Below, in pieces: positions 1 through 8,264 of a stretch of DNA of 64,000 nucleotides. Each line of letters starts with the position of its first letter. Positions within the stretch are counted from its first letter, which is position 1. Origin of the DNA: Chthonomonas sp. UBA1950 (GTDB lineage: Bacteria > Armatimonadota > Fimbriimonadia > Fimbriimonadales > Fimbriimonadaceae); contig DDEQ01000044.1 of the NCBI GenBank assembly GCA_002336105.1, positions 1-64,000 of the forward strand, given 5' to 3'. The translations under genes and the position numbers were made by a program. Under the pieces are notes generated by a model. The model was not told the origin of the DNA. It saw only the letters and a program-made list of their open reading frames with translations, and did no database searches.

Positions 1-5
1 GACCC

Positions 6-1412
6 ATGCATTTCTTCATAGACCCTGTGTCTCGTAGTCATGCACAGGGCTACGGCGGTCAGGCTGGATGGAAAATCACATATACTCCGACTGGTAAATC
101 TACGTCTGTCTACTGTACTTTTAGTGATCTTGGATATTTGATCAACGTAGAAGAAGAGGAGGCTTGGTCGGGTATCGAATCTACAACAGCGCCTTTCATA
201 ACCGTGCGCGATCTGACAGATGTCCCATCCGGGCAAAATGGAGGTCGACTGTCCGGTAATGTCAAAGTCAAAGTACAGTGGGTCGGGGACCCGACAAATA
301 GGCCCGCTGAAGCATATATAGATTTACATGCTGTTACATATGCAGTATTCGAAGTCAGGCAAGGTTCTGGCACAGCTTCGACAAGTATGTCGATTAAGGA
401 TGCCGTGGAAGATGAATCGCATACTCCCGTATCTGGATATAGCTCGAAAACCGGGCATAAGCTCATCAGAATACCAAACACTGCGGCTACGACTGAAATT
501 GATATAACACTTTCAGCAAGCGGCGTCGGGGACGGTTTGGCATCTGTAGGCTCCGCATCAGCGAGTGTTTCTGCTTCAATGACTAACAAAGCGCTTCAGT
601 TTCAGACGCCTAGCGTCACATATGGGCGTATTGCCACTCAATCTAGTGATGGGAGCTGGCTAATTCAGGCATATCCTAACCAACTTGATAGATATGGCGA
701 TATGCACGGTGATTATGGCGTTGACTATCGGCCCGGTGACCAAGCGTGGGGATACGAGATCGGATACGAGGGGGAATTGTTGGGGGAGTGGTCGATAGAG
801 GATTATGTTGATAACCAGATAACAACAACTAACTACGCTTCGACGTATGCGGACACAGGCCTAAGAGAGGTTCACGGAATAGTGATGTCAGAATACGTAC
901 GGCCTTTGGCGCTTGGATACTGGACATATCATGTAATAAACAATTACGGTTTATTTAATGCAGGCAATACGATTGAACAAAAGGTAACTTGGACCGCATT
1001 TGATCATAGTGATGGAATATGTGCTAAAACAACATACTATATGACATTACAACCTGTATTGCAAAAAGAAGAGGAGTATAAGCCCGGGTCTGTTGGAGAT
1101 CTCTGGCAAGTTTCCAAAGGTTATTACCCTAAAAAAGCTGTAGACCACGACAACACTACCGATCACGATGGTTCTTTCTTGGTTGAAATAAAGGAAAGTT
1201 GGGATGTTAATGAAAAAACGGAGCATAATGCTTCTGTCAGCGGGGATATTGAGGATATTCTGAGACTGAGCTTTGGGGCTACTACGATAATATCTTCTGG
1301 ACATTCTTTTAGTATTGGGAAGTCCTGGAGTCAGCCAATTAGTAAAGGTAAAAGATTTCTGTACTATCTGATACCAGAGGGTAGTTGTAGGTATTATAAT
1401 ATGAGCCAATAG
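6..1412 (+). CDS. Hypothetical beta-rich protein, possibly truncated at the window edge
   Basis: I do not recognise this 468-residue protein. It is rich in Ser, Thr, Gly, Tyr and Val with alternating polar and hydrophobic residues, as in secreted beta-sandwich proteins. No signal peptide is visible at the first Met, and only five bases lie upstream in the window, so the true start may be to the left. The frame closes with TAG at 1410-1412 but continues in the same frame for another 38 codons to a TAA that overlaps the next ATG (TAATG). The real C-terminus is therefore probably at 1529, and this TAG is either a nonsense mutation or a readthrough codon. Codon use is more A+T-rich than in the housekeeping genes further right, consistent with accessory DNA. 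No function is proposed. Confidence 0.6.
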   Translation: MHFFIDPVSRSHAQGYGGQAGWKITYTPTGKSTSVYCTFSDLGYLINVEEEEAWSGIESTTAPFITVRDLTDVPSGQNGGRLSGNVKVKVQWVGDPTNRPAEAYIDLHAVTYAVFEVRQGSGTASTSMSIKDAVEDESHTPVSGYSSKTGHKLIRIPNTAATTEIDITLSASGVGDGLASVGSASASVSASMTNKALQFQTPSVTYGRIATQSSDGSWLIQAYPNQLDRYGDMHGDYGVDYRPGDQAWGYEIGYEGELLGEWSIEDYVDNQITTTNYASTYADTGLREVHGIVMSEYVRPLALGYWTYHVINNYGLFNAGNTIEQKVTWTAFDHSDGICAKTTYYMTLQPVLQKEEEYKPGSVGDLWQVSKGYYPKKAVDHDNTTDHDGSFLVEIKESWDVNEKTEHNASVSGDIEDILRLSFGATTIISSGHSFSIGKSWSQPISKGKRFLYYLIPEGSCRYYNMSQ

Positions 1413-1529
1413 GGTACGATGGGCTACCTTTGCGATTGTCAAGCTAAAGACATTAGGAACATAAGCTGGCGGAGTCGAGCTTTTGAAATTGATCCAACTG
1501 ACACCTTACCTTATCCGGGTGAAAACTAA
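1413..1529 (+). other. In-frame continuation of the preceding gene beyond a TAG codon
   Basis: After the TAG at 1410-1412 the same frame stays open to TAA at 1527-1529, adding 38 residues that include Cys pairs (CDC) and a Pro/Gly-rich end. The TAA overlaps the ATG of the next gene by one base, a typical coupling junction. A 36-codon ORF could also start at the ATG at 1419, but no good ribosome binding site precedes it. I read this as the severed C-terminus of the upstream protein. Confidence 0.45.
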
Positions 1530-2392
1530 TGATGGTTCAAGTAATAGCTTTGCTCCTACCAGTCGTAGTATTAGGCCCTAAAGTGCATGATAGCACCCAG
1601 ACGGTTGCCTACCGACAATGGATCAAGAGTTTTGTCTACAAGTTGCAAAAAGCTGATATGAGGCAGGCGATTGAAGATAGTTTTGCTGACTACAATCGGT
1701 CAAAAACCGTTTTTAATGGTGTAAAGTTTGTGTTTTTGATAAGATTGTGGGATAGTGCTAGTGAATATGGATTGTTATCAGCATCTAGTTTTTGGCCTTT
1801 AGAGAATCATAGGAAAACAGTACGCGATTTCTTGACAAGTTCGGAATCCATGCGTTCTGTGCCTGCTGTTTTTCAACGATGGAATGAATTGATCTACGAC
1901 TTTTGGCGATTACCTGAACATCCAGGAGCAAAGCGATACGAGAAAGATGTGGTAATGACGTACCCTAACGGCAGGAAGGCGACTGAAAAGGTTACCTATG
2001 TTGACGTTTCAGAGTACGAAAAAGATCTTAAACGGAAGTTGAGCAACCTGGTTCGAACAGCTCGAAAGATTGAGCCTTCTGATTCACTTGTACAATTAAT
2101 GGAATTGGGAGGGGTTGAATACAAGCGGAGATACGCTAAATATGATAGCTTGGTATCTGATAATCTGGAAGTGTATGGCTTCGGGGGTGCACTCTACTGT
2201 TATCAATATGCAAAAGACGCGGGGGATATGTCTGCTCAGTTGAAATGGAAGTCCGCAGCATACAACCAATTGACAAAGCTACCGAACGGAGTCTGTCGTC
2301 AGCTAGCGGAAAAGCGATACCAAGCAGCAATTAAAACAAGCGGCTCTGTCGGTGTTATATCCGTTACTCCGCCTCAGCGCCCTGGTCAATGA
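1529..2392 (+). CDS. Hypothetical exported protein, helical
   Basis: This 287-residue protein is not recognised. It begins with a hydrophobic stretch (residues 2-16, many Val and Leu) that could be a short signal peptide or anchor without a clear cleavage site. The remainder is charged, rich in Lys, Arg, Tyr and Ser and probably helical. The start overlaps the TAA of the preceding frame, so the two genes are likely co-translated and may act together. No metal-binding or catalytic motif is evident. Like its neighbour, it looks accessory rather than core. Confidence 0.6.
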   Translation: MMVQVIALLLPVVVLGPKVHDSTQTVAYRQWIKSFVYKLQKADMRQAIEDSFADYNRSKTVFNGVKFVFLIRLWDSASEYGLLSASSFWPLENHRKTVRDFLTSSESMRSVPAVFQRWNELIYDFWRLPEHPGAKRYEKDVVMTYPNGRKATEKVTYVDVSEYEKDLKRKLSNLVRTARKIEPSDSLVQLMELGGVEYKRRYAKYDSLVSDNLEVYGFGGALYCYQYAKDAGDMSAQLKWKSAAYNQLTKLPNGVCRQLAEKRYQAAIKTSGSVGVISVTPPQRPGQ

Positions 2393-2413
2393 TTCGCAGA
2401 AAGCGAAGCATCT

Positions 2414-2446
2414 GAAGTTTCCCCAGATGTTTTCTGGGGAAACTTC
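2414..2446. terminator. Perfect 14-bp inverted repeat, terminator-like
   Basis: The arms GAAGTTTCCCCAGA (2414-2427) and TCTGGGGAAACTTC (2433-2446) are exact complements around a five-base loop. The hairpin lies 21 bases after the stop of the plus-strand gene ending at 2392. No U-tract follows on either strand, so rho-independent termination is uncertain, but the position fits an end-of-transcript structure. Confidence 0.5.
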
Positions 2447-2554
2447 GAAGGGTTAGCCTGGTATAGGAAAGGTCTGAAGCTTTCCACTGTGCAAGTAGAA
2501 TTTCGGCGATGTAGGTTTCTACTGGCGGCCTACAGGACGCTACGAAGTCCTTGA

Positions 2555-2886
2555 ATGGAGTTGCCAGTGCAGGACTATCTCTTTCTTCTTAATCCTGCTT
2601 ATCCGCCCGGGCGATGAAGGATGAAATGCAACCGCGAAAATGCCCTGCTCATTCATAGCAACAAGCCTACGCTAACCCTTGCCAACAGCGAGGAACCCCC
2701 CATAAATTTGATGAGAATGCTGGTGAGTTGCCAGATTTTGATTGCACACCCCCCGACAGAATTGTCGGCTGGCTGGACGGGTCGGTCAAAGTAACAACTC
2801 ATCACTGGAGTGTGCGACCCGATGGAAGCCATTTTGGGTTCTCTTGGAACCTTGTGTTTGATCCGACGCTTATGGAGCTGAAATGA
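2555..2886 (+). pseudogene. Decayed gene with an in-frame TGA and a probable one-base deletion
   Basis: Three coding-like pieces line up. From ATG 2555 the frame reads 20 codons to TGA 2615-2617, resumes in the same frame (ATG 2621) for about 27 codons, and then fits the next frame from a run of six C at about 2696-2701. Adding one C to that run joins it to an open tail ending in HHWSVRPDG and FSWNLVFDPTLMELK at TGA 2884-2886, which overlaps the next gene's ATG by four bases (ATGA). The repaired protein would be about 110 residues. Its C-terminal half looks like a folded, Trp- and Asp-rich domain; I do not recognise the family. The region 2393-2554 holds only the hairpin and short coding-like scraps. 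A sequencing error in the C-run is an alternative, but it would not explain the TGA. Confidence 0.45.
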
Positions 2887-3302
2887 GTATGGGTATTAGC
2901 TTCTCGCAATTCATCGCTGGTGCGCCCAGACCTATCGCGCGACTGGTTGTGCATCTTCTCGCTGGACTCTATGCCTACTGGACGGTTATTATTCCGATCA
3001 CGTTGGCGGGCCTTTGGCCGGGGATGATCAAGAACCCGATGGACTATCTGATCATTGTGACGTTTGTCGCTGTGCAGAATGCGGTCTGCCGTCTAGCAGG
3101 TAAAGGAATGATTCTGGCGGGATTCGGTGCCTCGGCATTTTGGACCGTCTTGACGGCTTGGGTGGTGGTTACGATGGGATCCAAAAACGATTTTCCAGAT
3201 AATTACATTCTCATCGCCTGCCCGGGGTCGCTCACCATGGCGGGAGTTTTTTGGTGCAAGTTCCTCGCGAAACTGATGTTGCCGACTTCTGACCATACTT
3301 AG
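2883..3302 (+). CDS. Small hypothetical membrane protein
   Basis: This 139-residue protein has three or four hydrophobic segments (approximately residues 20-47, 51-66, 73-97 and 105-130), so it is probably an inner-membrane protein. No family motif is recognised. Its ATG overlaps the TGA of the decayed upstream frame (ATGA), suggesting it was once the second gene of a coupled pair. Confidence 0.55.
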   Translation: MSMGISFSQFIAGAPRPIARLVVHLLAGLYAYWTVIIPITLAGLWPGMIKNPMDYLIIVTFVAVQNAVCRLAGKGMILAGFGASAFWTVLTAWVVVTMGSKNDFPDNYILIACPGSLTMAGVFWCKFLAKLMLPTSDHT

Positions 3303-3474
3303 AAGCCAATACTTTAGGGATTTTTGACCGGCTCAGCGAAACTGTCCGCTGTTAGGATCCATCATCGTCAGTACCGGATCTGAGATCTGTCCTATTGGTT
3401 TCTAGAAACAGCCTCCTCGCGACAAATGGAATGCTTAAGATGAATTCGAGGCTAATGAGCCGTTGCATTTCATC

Positions 3475-3501
3475 GTTCCTGCCTCGTGTTGAGGCAGGAA
3501 C
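3475..3501 (-). terminator. Perfect 11-bp inverted repeat downstream of the MutL-like gene
   Basis: GTTCCTGCCTC (3475-3485) and GAGGCAGGAAC (3491-3501) are exact complements around a five-base loop. The hairpin lies eight bases beyond the stop of the minus-strand gene ending at 3510. It lacks a long U-tract, so it may be a weak terminator or a 3'-end-protecting structure. Confidence 0.5.
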
Positions 3502-3509
3502 AAAAGGCG

Positions 3510-5414
3510 TTAGCCTGGTAGCGGAAGACCGAACGCAGCGAGGTTCGCGCGGAGTTTGTTGATTCGATCTGGACTGTTGAGTTCGATATTGAAAGGTCTG
3601 CCACGGGTGTCGATGATCAATCCGACGGCTCCACCGATGAGGTTCGAGAATTCCTCTCGATCTCCCTTTCCAGTATCGAACCGTTTCACGGTGACGGCTT
3701 TGCCTTTTCCAGCACCCACATCGAACGCCTTCGCCGGCTCGACAACGATCTCAGTCGCCTGATCCTCTGCGAGCGGGATGACCCGAATCTCGCCGAATGG
3801 CACTGAAACATCAATTCCGGAGCCTTTCACGGTGACGCATGGTTCGCCTTCTTTTGCGATTCCGATGGGAGCAATGCAGGTTCCGCATTTGACCACGCAG
3901 TCGCGCTCGAAAACCTGTCGTGCCGCTTCGTAAAGGTGAGCACTCAGGACGCCGAGGTGCGGCATCATGAAGATGCTATCGACCGTGAGCATCGTGATCC
4001 CTTCGGGCTGATAAGCATCCATCATCATCAGGGCCGACTGGGCTCGCTGGGGAGCGTGTGAAAGAACGCCGCCTGAACCGATCACCATGTCGAGCGCCAT
4101 CATGTTGACGAGCGATGCGCCCGCAGCCTTCTGGTCGAAAATCTGACCGATATCGCGTTGCTGAGCCATACCCACAAGATCGCGAGCCAGCGATTTGTGA
4201 TGCTCAAAAGCTAGCCTGAGAGCTTCTCGGGAAACCGCATGCTCAATCAGCAAATCTTCGTATGTTTGCGGAATCGTCGTCGGACGAATCATCTTGTTTC
4301 GAAGACGGTTTCGAACCTGTGATGGGTCGATTTCGAACGGAAGCCACCGAGCGATGTTCTCAACTCCAGCTTCCTTCAGCACGTTACAAATTGAGTAAGA
4401 CATGCCGAGGTTTGCAGAAACAGTTCGGTTGTAAATCCTTTCGCCCGAGCTGCTCAAAAAGACCGAGAATACGTCTGTGGTCGCTCCACCGATGTCGACG
4501 CCAAGCACGTTGATCTTTTCGTTTTCGGCATATTCCTTGAGTAGCTTGCCGACCGCGTTCGGGGTCGCCATGACCTCTTCGCTAGTCCATTCGAGTAGCT
4601 TGCTGTAGCCGGGCGCTTGCTGCATAACGTGCTGCAAGAACATCTCGTGAATCTCTTCGCGCGCTGGGCCAAGATTCTCTCGGTCAAGTGTTGGGCGAAG
4701 GTTATCCACCGGCTGAAACTCGATGCTTGCACCAAGAACGTTGTTAATTTCCTCGCGAGCTTCTTTGTTTCCGGCATAGATCACCGGAAGCTTCATGTCA
4801 CCAAATCGAGGCTTCGGGTCGGCGCGCCGAATGACTTCTGCCATCTCGATAATCTGGTTTTTGTTGCCGCCGTCGGTTCCGCCGGACATGAGAATGATGT
4901 CGGGTCGGAGCTGTCGCAGCCGTTCGACTCGCTGAAATTCCTTTCGCCCGTCATTCACCGCAAGTGTGTCCATAAGGATTGCGCCCGCGCCAAGAGCGGC
5001 GCGCTCTGCACTTTCAGCGGACATCTCCTTGACGACGCCAGCGACCATCATCTGAAGACCACCACCCGCACTGGAGGTTGAAACGTACAAGTCGCTACTG
5101 TCGAGCGGCCCCGACACCCCGGTTGCGTCCTTGGTGCCTTCTTTGTATTGGCGCCAAACCTTGCCGTCTTTCAGCAGATTTCGGCGTCCTGATGCGAATC
5201 CATTTGGAACTGTTGTTTCTGTGATCTCCTCAAGCTCGGTAATCGAGTTGAGAACGCCAAGTGTTACATCTTCAAAGGGGCGCTCGACCGTAGTGGGGGC
5301 TTCGCCGCGAGCAACAAGTCGGTATTCACCGGCGTCGTTGCGCTCAATCAAGATTGCTTTGGTGGTTGTGGAGCCACAGTCTGTGGCCACAATTCGACGG
5401 ACGTCGCTGGACAT
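3510..5414 (-). CDS. MutL/GlmL-family ASKHA-type ATPase
   Basis: This 634-residue protein matches the glutamate mutase MutL (GlmL) family, actin/HSP70-fold ATPases found beside B12-dependent amino acid mutases and thought to act as chaperones or reactivases. It is not the mismatch-repair protein MutL. The first phosphate loop is ATDCGSTTTKAIL (about residues 10-22). A Gly-rich MSGGTDGG segment follows, and a second phosphate loop, VDIGGATTDVF, lies at about residue 315. Full length is consistent with the family. No mutase subunit is encoded nearby, so its partner is unknown. It is transcribed away from the BlaI operon and ends in front of an inverted repeat. The family assignment is firm; the cellular role is not. 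Confidence 0.85.
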   Translation of the reverse strand: MSSDVRRIVATDCGSTTTKAILIERNDAGEYRLVARGEAPTTVERPFEDVTLGVLNSITELEEITETTVPNGFASGRRNLLKDGKVWRQYKEGTKDATGVSGPLDSSDLYVSTSSAGGGLQMMVAGVVKEMSAESAERAALGAGAILMDTLAVNDGRKEFQRVERLRQLRPDIILMSGGTDGGNKNQIIEMAEVIRRADPKPRFGDMKLPVIYAGNKEAREEINNVLGASIEFQPVDNLRPTLDRENLGPAREEIHEMFLQHVMQQAPGYSKLLEWTSEEVMATPNAVGKLLKEYAENEKINVLGVDIGGATTDVFSVFLSSSGERIYNRTVSANLGMSYSICNVLKEAGVENIARWLPFEIDPSQVRNRLRNKMIRPTTIPQTYEDLLIEHAVSREALRLAFEHHKSLARDLVGMAQQRDIGQIFDQKAAGASLVNMMALDMVIGSGGVLSHAPQRAQSALMMMDAYQPEGITMLTVDSIFMMPHLGVLSAHLYEAARQVFERDCVVKCGTCIAPIGIAKEGEPCVTVKGSGIDVSVPFGEIRVIPLAEDQATEIVVEPAKAFDVGAGKGKAVTVKRFDTGKGDREEFSNLIGGAVGLIIDTRGRPFNIELNSPDRINKLRANLAAFGLPLPG

Positions 5415-5500
5415 ATTAGGCTAATTATGTGCCGGAACGCAGTTCGAATGCTGGACTTGGTAGCTTGCCGCTTTTACTAATCGAAATATGTCCTTGTCAT

Positions 5501-5544
5501 TTGTCGTTTACCGTGGTAAATTACAATCATCTACCTTGGTAGAT
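5501..5544 (+). promoter_or_regulatory. Promoter with two BlaI-type operator dyads
   Basis: Two palindromes precede blaI: TTTACCGTGGTAAA (5507-5520) and ATCTACCTTGGTAGAT (5529-5544), sharing the core TACC-N2-GGTA. Their centres are 23 bp apart, about two helical turns. Dyad one fills the space between a possible -35 (TTGTCG, 5501-5506) and -10 (TACAAT, 5522-5527); dyad two falls around the start of transcription. BlaI/MecI repressors bind dyads of this type, so autoregulation of the operon is the natural reading. Confidence 0.7.
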
Positions 5545-5558
5545 TTAGTGAGGTAAAC

Positions 5559-5939
5559 ATGTCCGTTTCGTTGGGATCTGTCCAGTTGAGAATCATGCAG
5601 GTGCTTTGGACTGAAGGAGAAGCGACCGCTCGCCGAATCACCGATGCTTTGAGCGAATCGAGCCCAATCGCACATAGCACAGTTCAGACGCTATTGCGAA
5701 AACTTGAGGCGAAGAAAGCGATCACGCATATCCAGCAAGATCGAACTTTCGTGTTTCGGCCATTGATTGCCGAAAATGAGGTGACTCGTTCAGCTGCCCA
5801 GGATCTTCTTGCTCGTGTTTTTCAGGGATCGCTTAGTGGCTTAATGGCGCACCTTCTGGAATCGGAGGAAGTCAGCGAATCGGAGATGAAGCGTCTACGC
5901 GAACTCATTGAATCTAAGGCGAAGGAGTCGAAGAAATGA
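5559..5939 (+). CDS. BlaI/MecI/CopY-family transcriptional repressor
   Basis: A 126-residue winged-helix repressor of the Penicillinase_R family. The DNA-binding half (residues 1-70) contains the typical LRIMQVLWTEGEATARRITDAL start and the VQTLLRKLEAK recognition segment; the C-terminal half provides the dimerisation helices. In BlaI/MecI systems the repressor is cleaved after the membrane sensor is activated. Its ATG follows a GAGG-type ribosome binding site that sits just beyond the second operator. The stop overlaps the next gene (ATGA), coupling it to the M56 peptidase. Confidence 0.92.
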   Translation: MSVSLGSVQLRIMQVLWTEGEATARRITDALSESSPIAHSTVQTLLRKLEAKKAITHIQQDRTFVFRPLIAENEVTRSAAQDLLARVFQGSLSGLMAHLLESEEVSESEMKRLRELIESKAKESKK

Positions 5940-8188
5940 TTCCACACAATGTTCTTCTTTTTGCAGGGCAATCCACGCTCTTGTTGGCTGTTGCTTTGGT
6001 TTTGATGTTTGTGTTTCGCAAGCACCCTTCCTTACGGATTGTTTGCGGCAGAACGGTTTTGTTAGCGATAGCCGGGCTAGCTGTCACCTCCCCATTTAAG
6101 AAGCCACAAAAACAGCCTTTTGTTGCAGTTCGGGCGTTCGATTTTCAGCCGGTCAGGGAAGTTAAGCTAGAACCTGTTTCGAAACCTTCGCCGGTTGTTG
6201 AGTCAAAGGTTGCGGCAGTTTCATCTGCCGAGTTGACGGTTAGGCAACCTCAGATTAGCGAGCCTATTTGGGAGAAGATTAACCCAATTCTAAGCGTCTA
6301 TTTACTCGGCGTTATTGCGTCGTTGGCTTCGCTAGGCTTAGGTCTCTATCAGCTCCGAAGAAAAAGGAAAGAGTCGGTTTTGCTGAGCCATTCGCAGATA
6401 CAGGAAACGATTGCTGAAGTCGCGAAGACCTTTGGCGTGCAGGTTCCGACGACTCTGGTCTCCCCTCGGTTTGATGCGCCGTTTGTGGTCGGAGTAACCA
6501 AAGCAACCCTCTACATTCCACGGTCTTGGCAGGATCAGCCCAATAAAGACATGATACGCGCCGTCTTGTATCACGAGTTCGCGCATCTCGCCACCGAAGA
6601 TTTGAGATGGATGGCGTTCCATCGCCTGCTCACAATCCTTTTCTGGCCTCAGTTGTTGCTTGTGCTACTACGAAAACCGTTGGCTTTAGCTAGTGAAGAG
6701 TTATGTGATCGGTATGTGCTTGCGAACGGCATCTCAGACCATCAATATGCTCAATACTTGCTCGAATACAAAGCGAATCGGCTTCTGAACCCCACCTCAC
6801 TTTCAATCGGCATCGCACAAAGCCGTTCAGGACTGTCGAAGCGGATCGAAGCGATCTTGGATCGAAAGCGTTCTCGCAGCGTGTCAATTTCCCCATTCGT
6901 CGCCTGGGGAACTCGAGTTGGCGTTATCGTAGTTGCTTGCGCTACTACCATTTTCTTTGCTAGCCCATCACCTACTGTAGTCACCTATACAGAGGATCTT
7001 TCGGGGTGGCAAATGAATCCGTACTCGGGAGTCGTGAATGTGACAGTAAACGGTGAGCCTGTTCATCAAGCACAGGCTCATCTTTCGATAAGGTACGGCG
7101 AATATGGACGCAAATACATCACGATTCCAGTTCGAGATGGAAAGCTGGTTCTGCCAGATTTGAAACTTCAAGGAAAATCCTGGGCTTCGATCTGGATCGA
7201 AACGCCGGAACTGGCTTGGCATATTGAGCAGATTTGGCCCCGTGCAACGAAGCTGACGACGGTTCAGATGACCAGAACCACGCGGATGTATCGTGGCACC
7301 TTGTTGCTTCCCGACGGCAAGCCTGCGAAGAACATGTACGTTACACCCAGGATCATTGTAGAAATGAAAAACAGCGGTCCTAATGACCCTCGCGGAATCA
7401 TCTTTTTAAAAGACGAGGACTACCTGATGTTCTTCTCGACTGGGAAAGACGGGCATTTTGCCTTTCCAAACCTCGGAGACAATATGGAGGTTCAGCTTGA
7501 GGTCATCGACCCGCGTTACGCGCGGTTGGGATTTGAAGACAGGATAAAGATGGAAACAAAGGACGTCCTCAATCCAAAGCCCATTCGACTGCAGAGTGCA
7601 TGTTCAGTGTCTGGGAAAGTGAGGCTAAACGGTAAACCAGTTCTGGGAATGAAAGTTTCAGCGCGAGGCGCTCGTCAAAATGTAGATGGCTGGGGTGACG
7701 ATGTCACAGACAAAAACGGATACTACAAGATTAATCGTCTCAGAAAAGGGATCTATAACGTTGCTCTCGACTTGAGTGAAAACCAACTGCAGTCATTCAC
7801 GGCTCCGGCTGTTGAAGTGTCTGCGGAGTCAGGGGCTCATGCGAAAGGTAAGGATTTTGACCTTATTCCGGGAGCCGTGATAGAAGGGACTCTGCTTAAC
7901 CAAGACGGCACTCCGAGACAAGGAACTGTCGGAATCTACGGGCCAGCGCGTCCTGACACTGGAGCGTGGGTTCAAAGCGTCCATACCGATTCGAAAGGCT
8001 GGTTTCGAACACGAGTTCCCGCCGGAAAGAACCGCCTCTATTGCATGGATGGCCAGATGACAGGTGAGCAGATCATCGAAGTCGAAAATGGCAAGGCGTA
8101 TAAGGTCTCATTGCGGGTTGCTCCGCAAGACCCTGAACAACAATATTGGACGCCAACTTACAAGAAGAGTCGAACTTCTAACAAGTAA
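5936..8188 (+). CDS. BlaR1-like M56 membrane metallopeptidase with carboxypeptidase-regulatory-like C-terminus
   Basis: A 750-residue sensor-peptidase. Hydrophobic segments lie near residues 5-27, 35-52, 118-140 and 325-347. The zinc motif HEFAH is at residues 213-217, with a downstream glutamate in SEELCDRY (about 254-256) as a likely third ligand. After the last membrane segment come roughly 400 exported residues with repeated Gly/Asp-rich beta-sandwich blocks of the carboxypeptidase-regulatory type, instead of the penicillin-binding sensor domain of classical BlaR1. It probably inactivates the upstream repressor when an envelope signal is detected; the signal is unknown. It overlaps blaI by four bases and shares its operators. 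Confidence 0.85.
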   Translation: MIPHNVLLFAGQSTLLLAVALVLMFVFRKHPSLRIVCGRTVLLAIAGLAVTSPFKKPQKQPFVAVRAFDFQPVREVKLEPVSKPSPVVESKVAAVSSAELTVRQPQISEPIWEKINPILSVYLLGVIASLASLGLGLYQLRRKRKESVLLSHSQIQETIAEVAKTFGVQVPTTLVSPRFDAPFVVGVTKATLYIPRSWQDQPNKDMIRAVLYHEFAHLATEDLRWMAFHRLLTILFWPQLLLVLLRKPLALASEELCDRYVLANGISDHQYAQYLLEYKANRLLNPTSLSIGIAQSRSGLSKRIEAILDRKRSRSVSISPFVAWGTRVGVIVVACATTIFFASPSPTVVTYTEDLSGWQMNPYSGVVNVTVNGEPVHQAQAHLSIRYGEYGRKYITIPVRDGKLVLPDLKLQGKSWASIWIETPELAWHIEQIWPRATKLTTVQMTRTTRMYRGTLLLPDGKPAKNMYVTPRIIVEMKNSGPNDPRGIIFLKDEDYLMFFSTGKDGHFAFPNLGDNMEVQLEVIDPRYARLGFEDRIKMETKDVLNPKPIRLQSACSVSGKVRLNGKPVLGMKVSARGARQNVDGWGDDVTDKNGYYKINRLRKGIYNVALDLSENQLQSFTAPAVEVSAESGAHAKGKDFDLIPGAVIEGTLLNQDGTPRQGTVGIYGPARPDTGAWVQSVHTDSKGWFRTRVPAGKNRLYCMDGQMTGEQIIEVENGKAYKVSLRVAPQDPEQQYWTPTYKKSRTSNK

Positions 8189-8264
8189 TTCCAGATGTTT
8201 CAAGTCTAATCCGGAGCCAGATGGTTGCTAAGGTCGAATCAATCCAACATTCATCTGGCACTGA

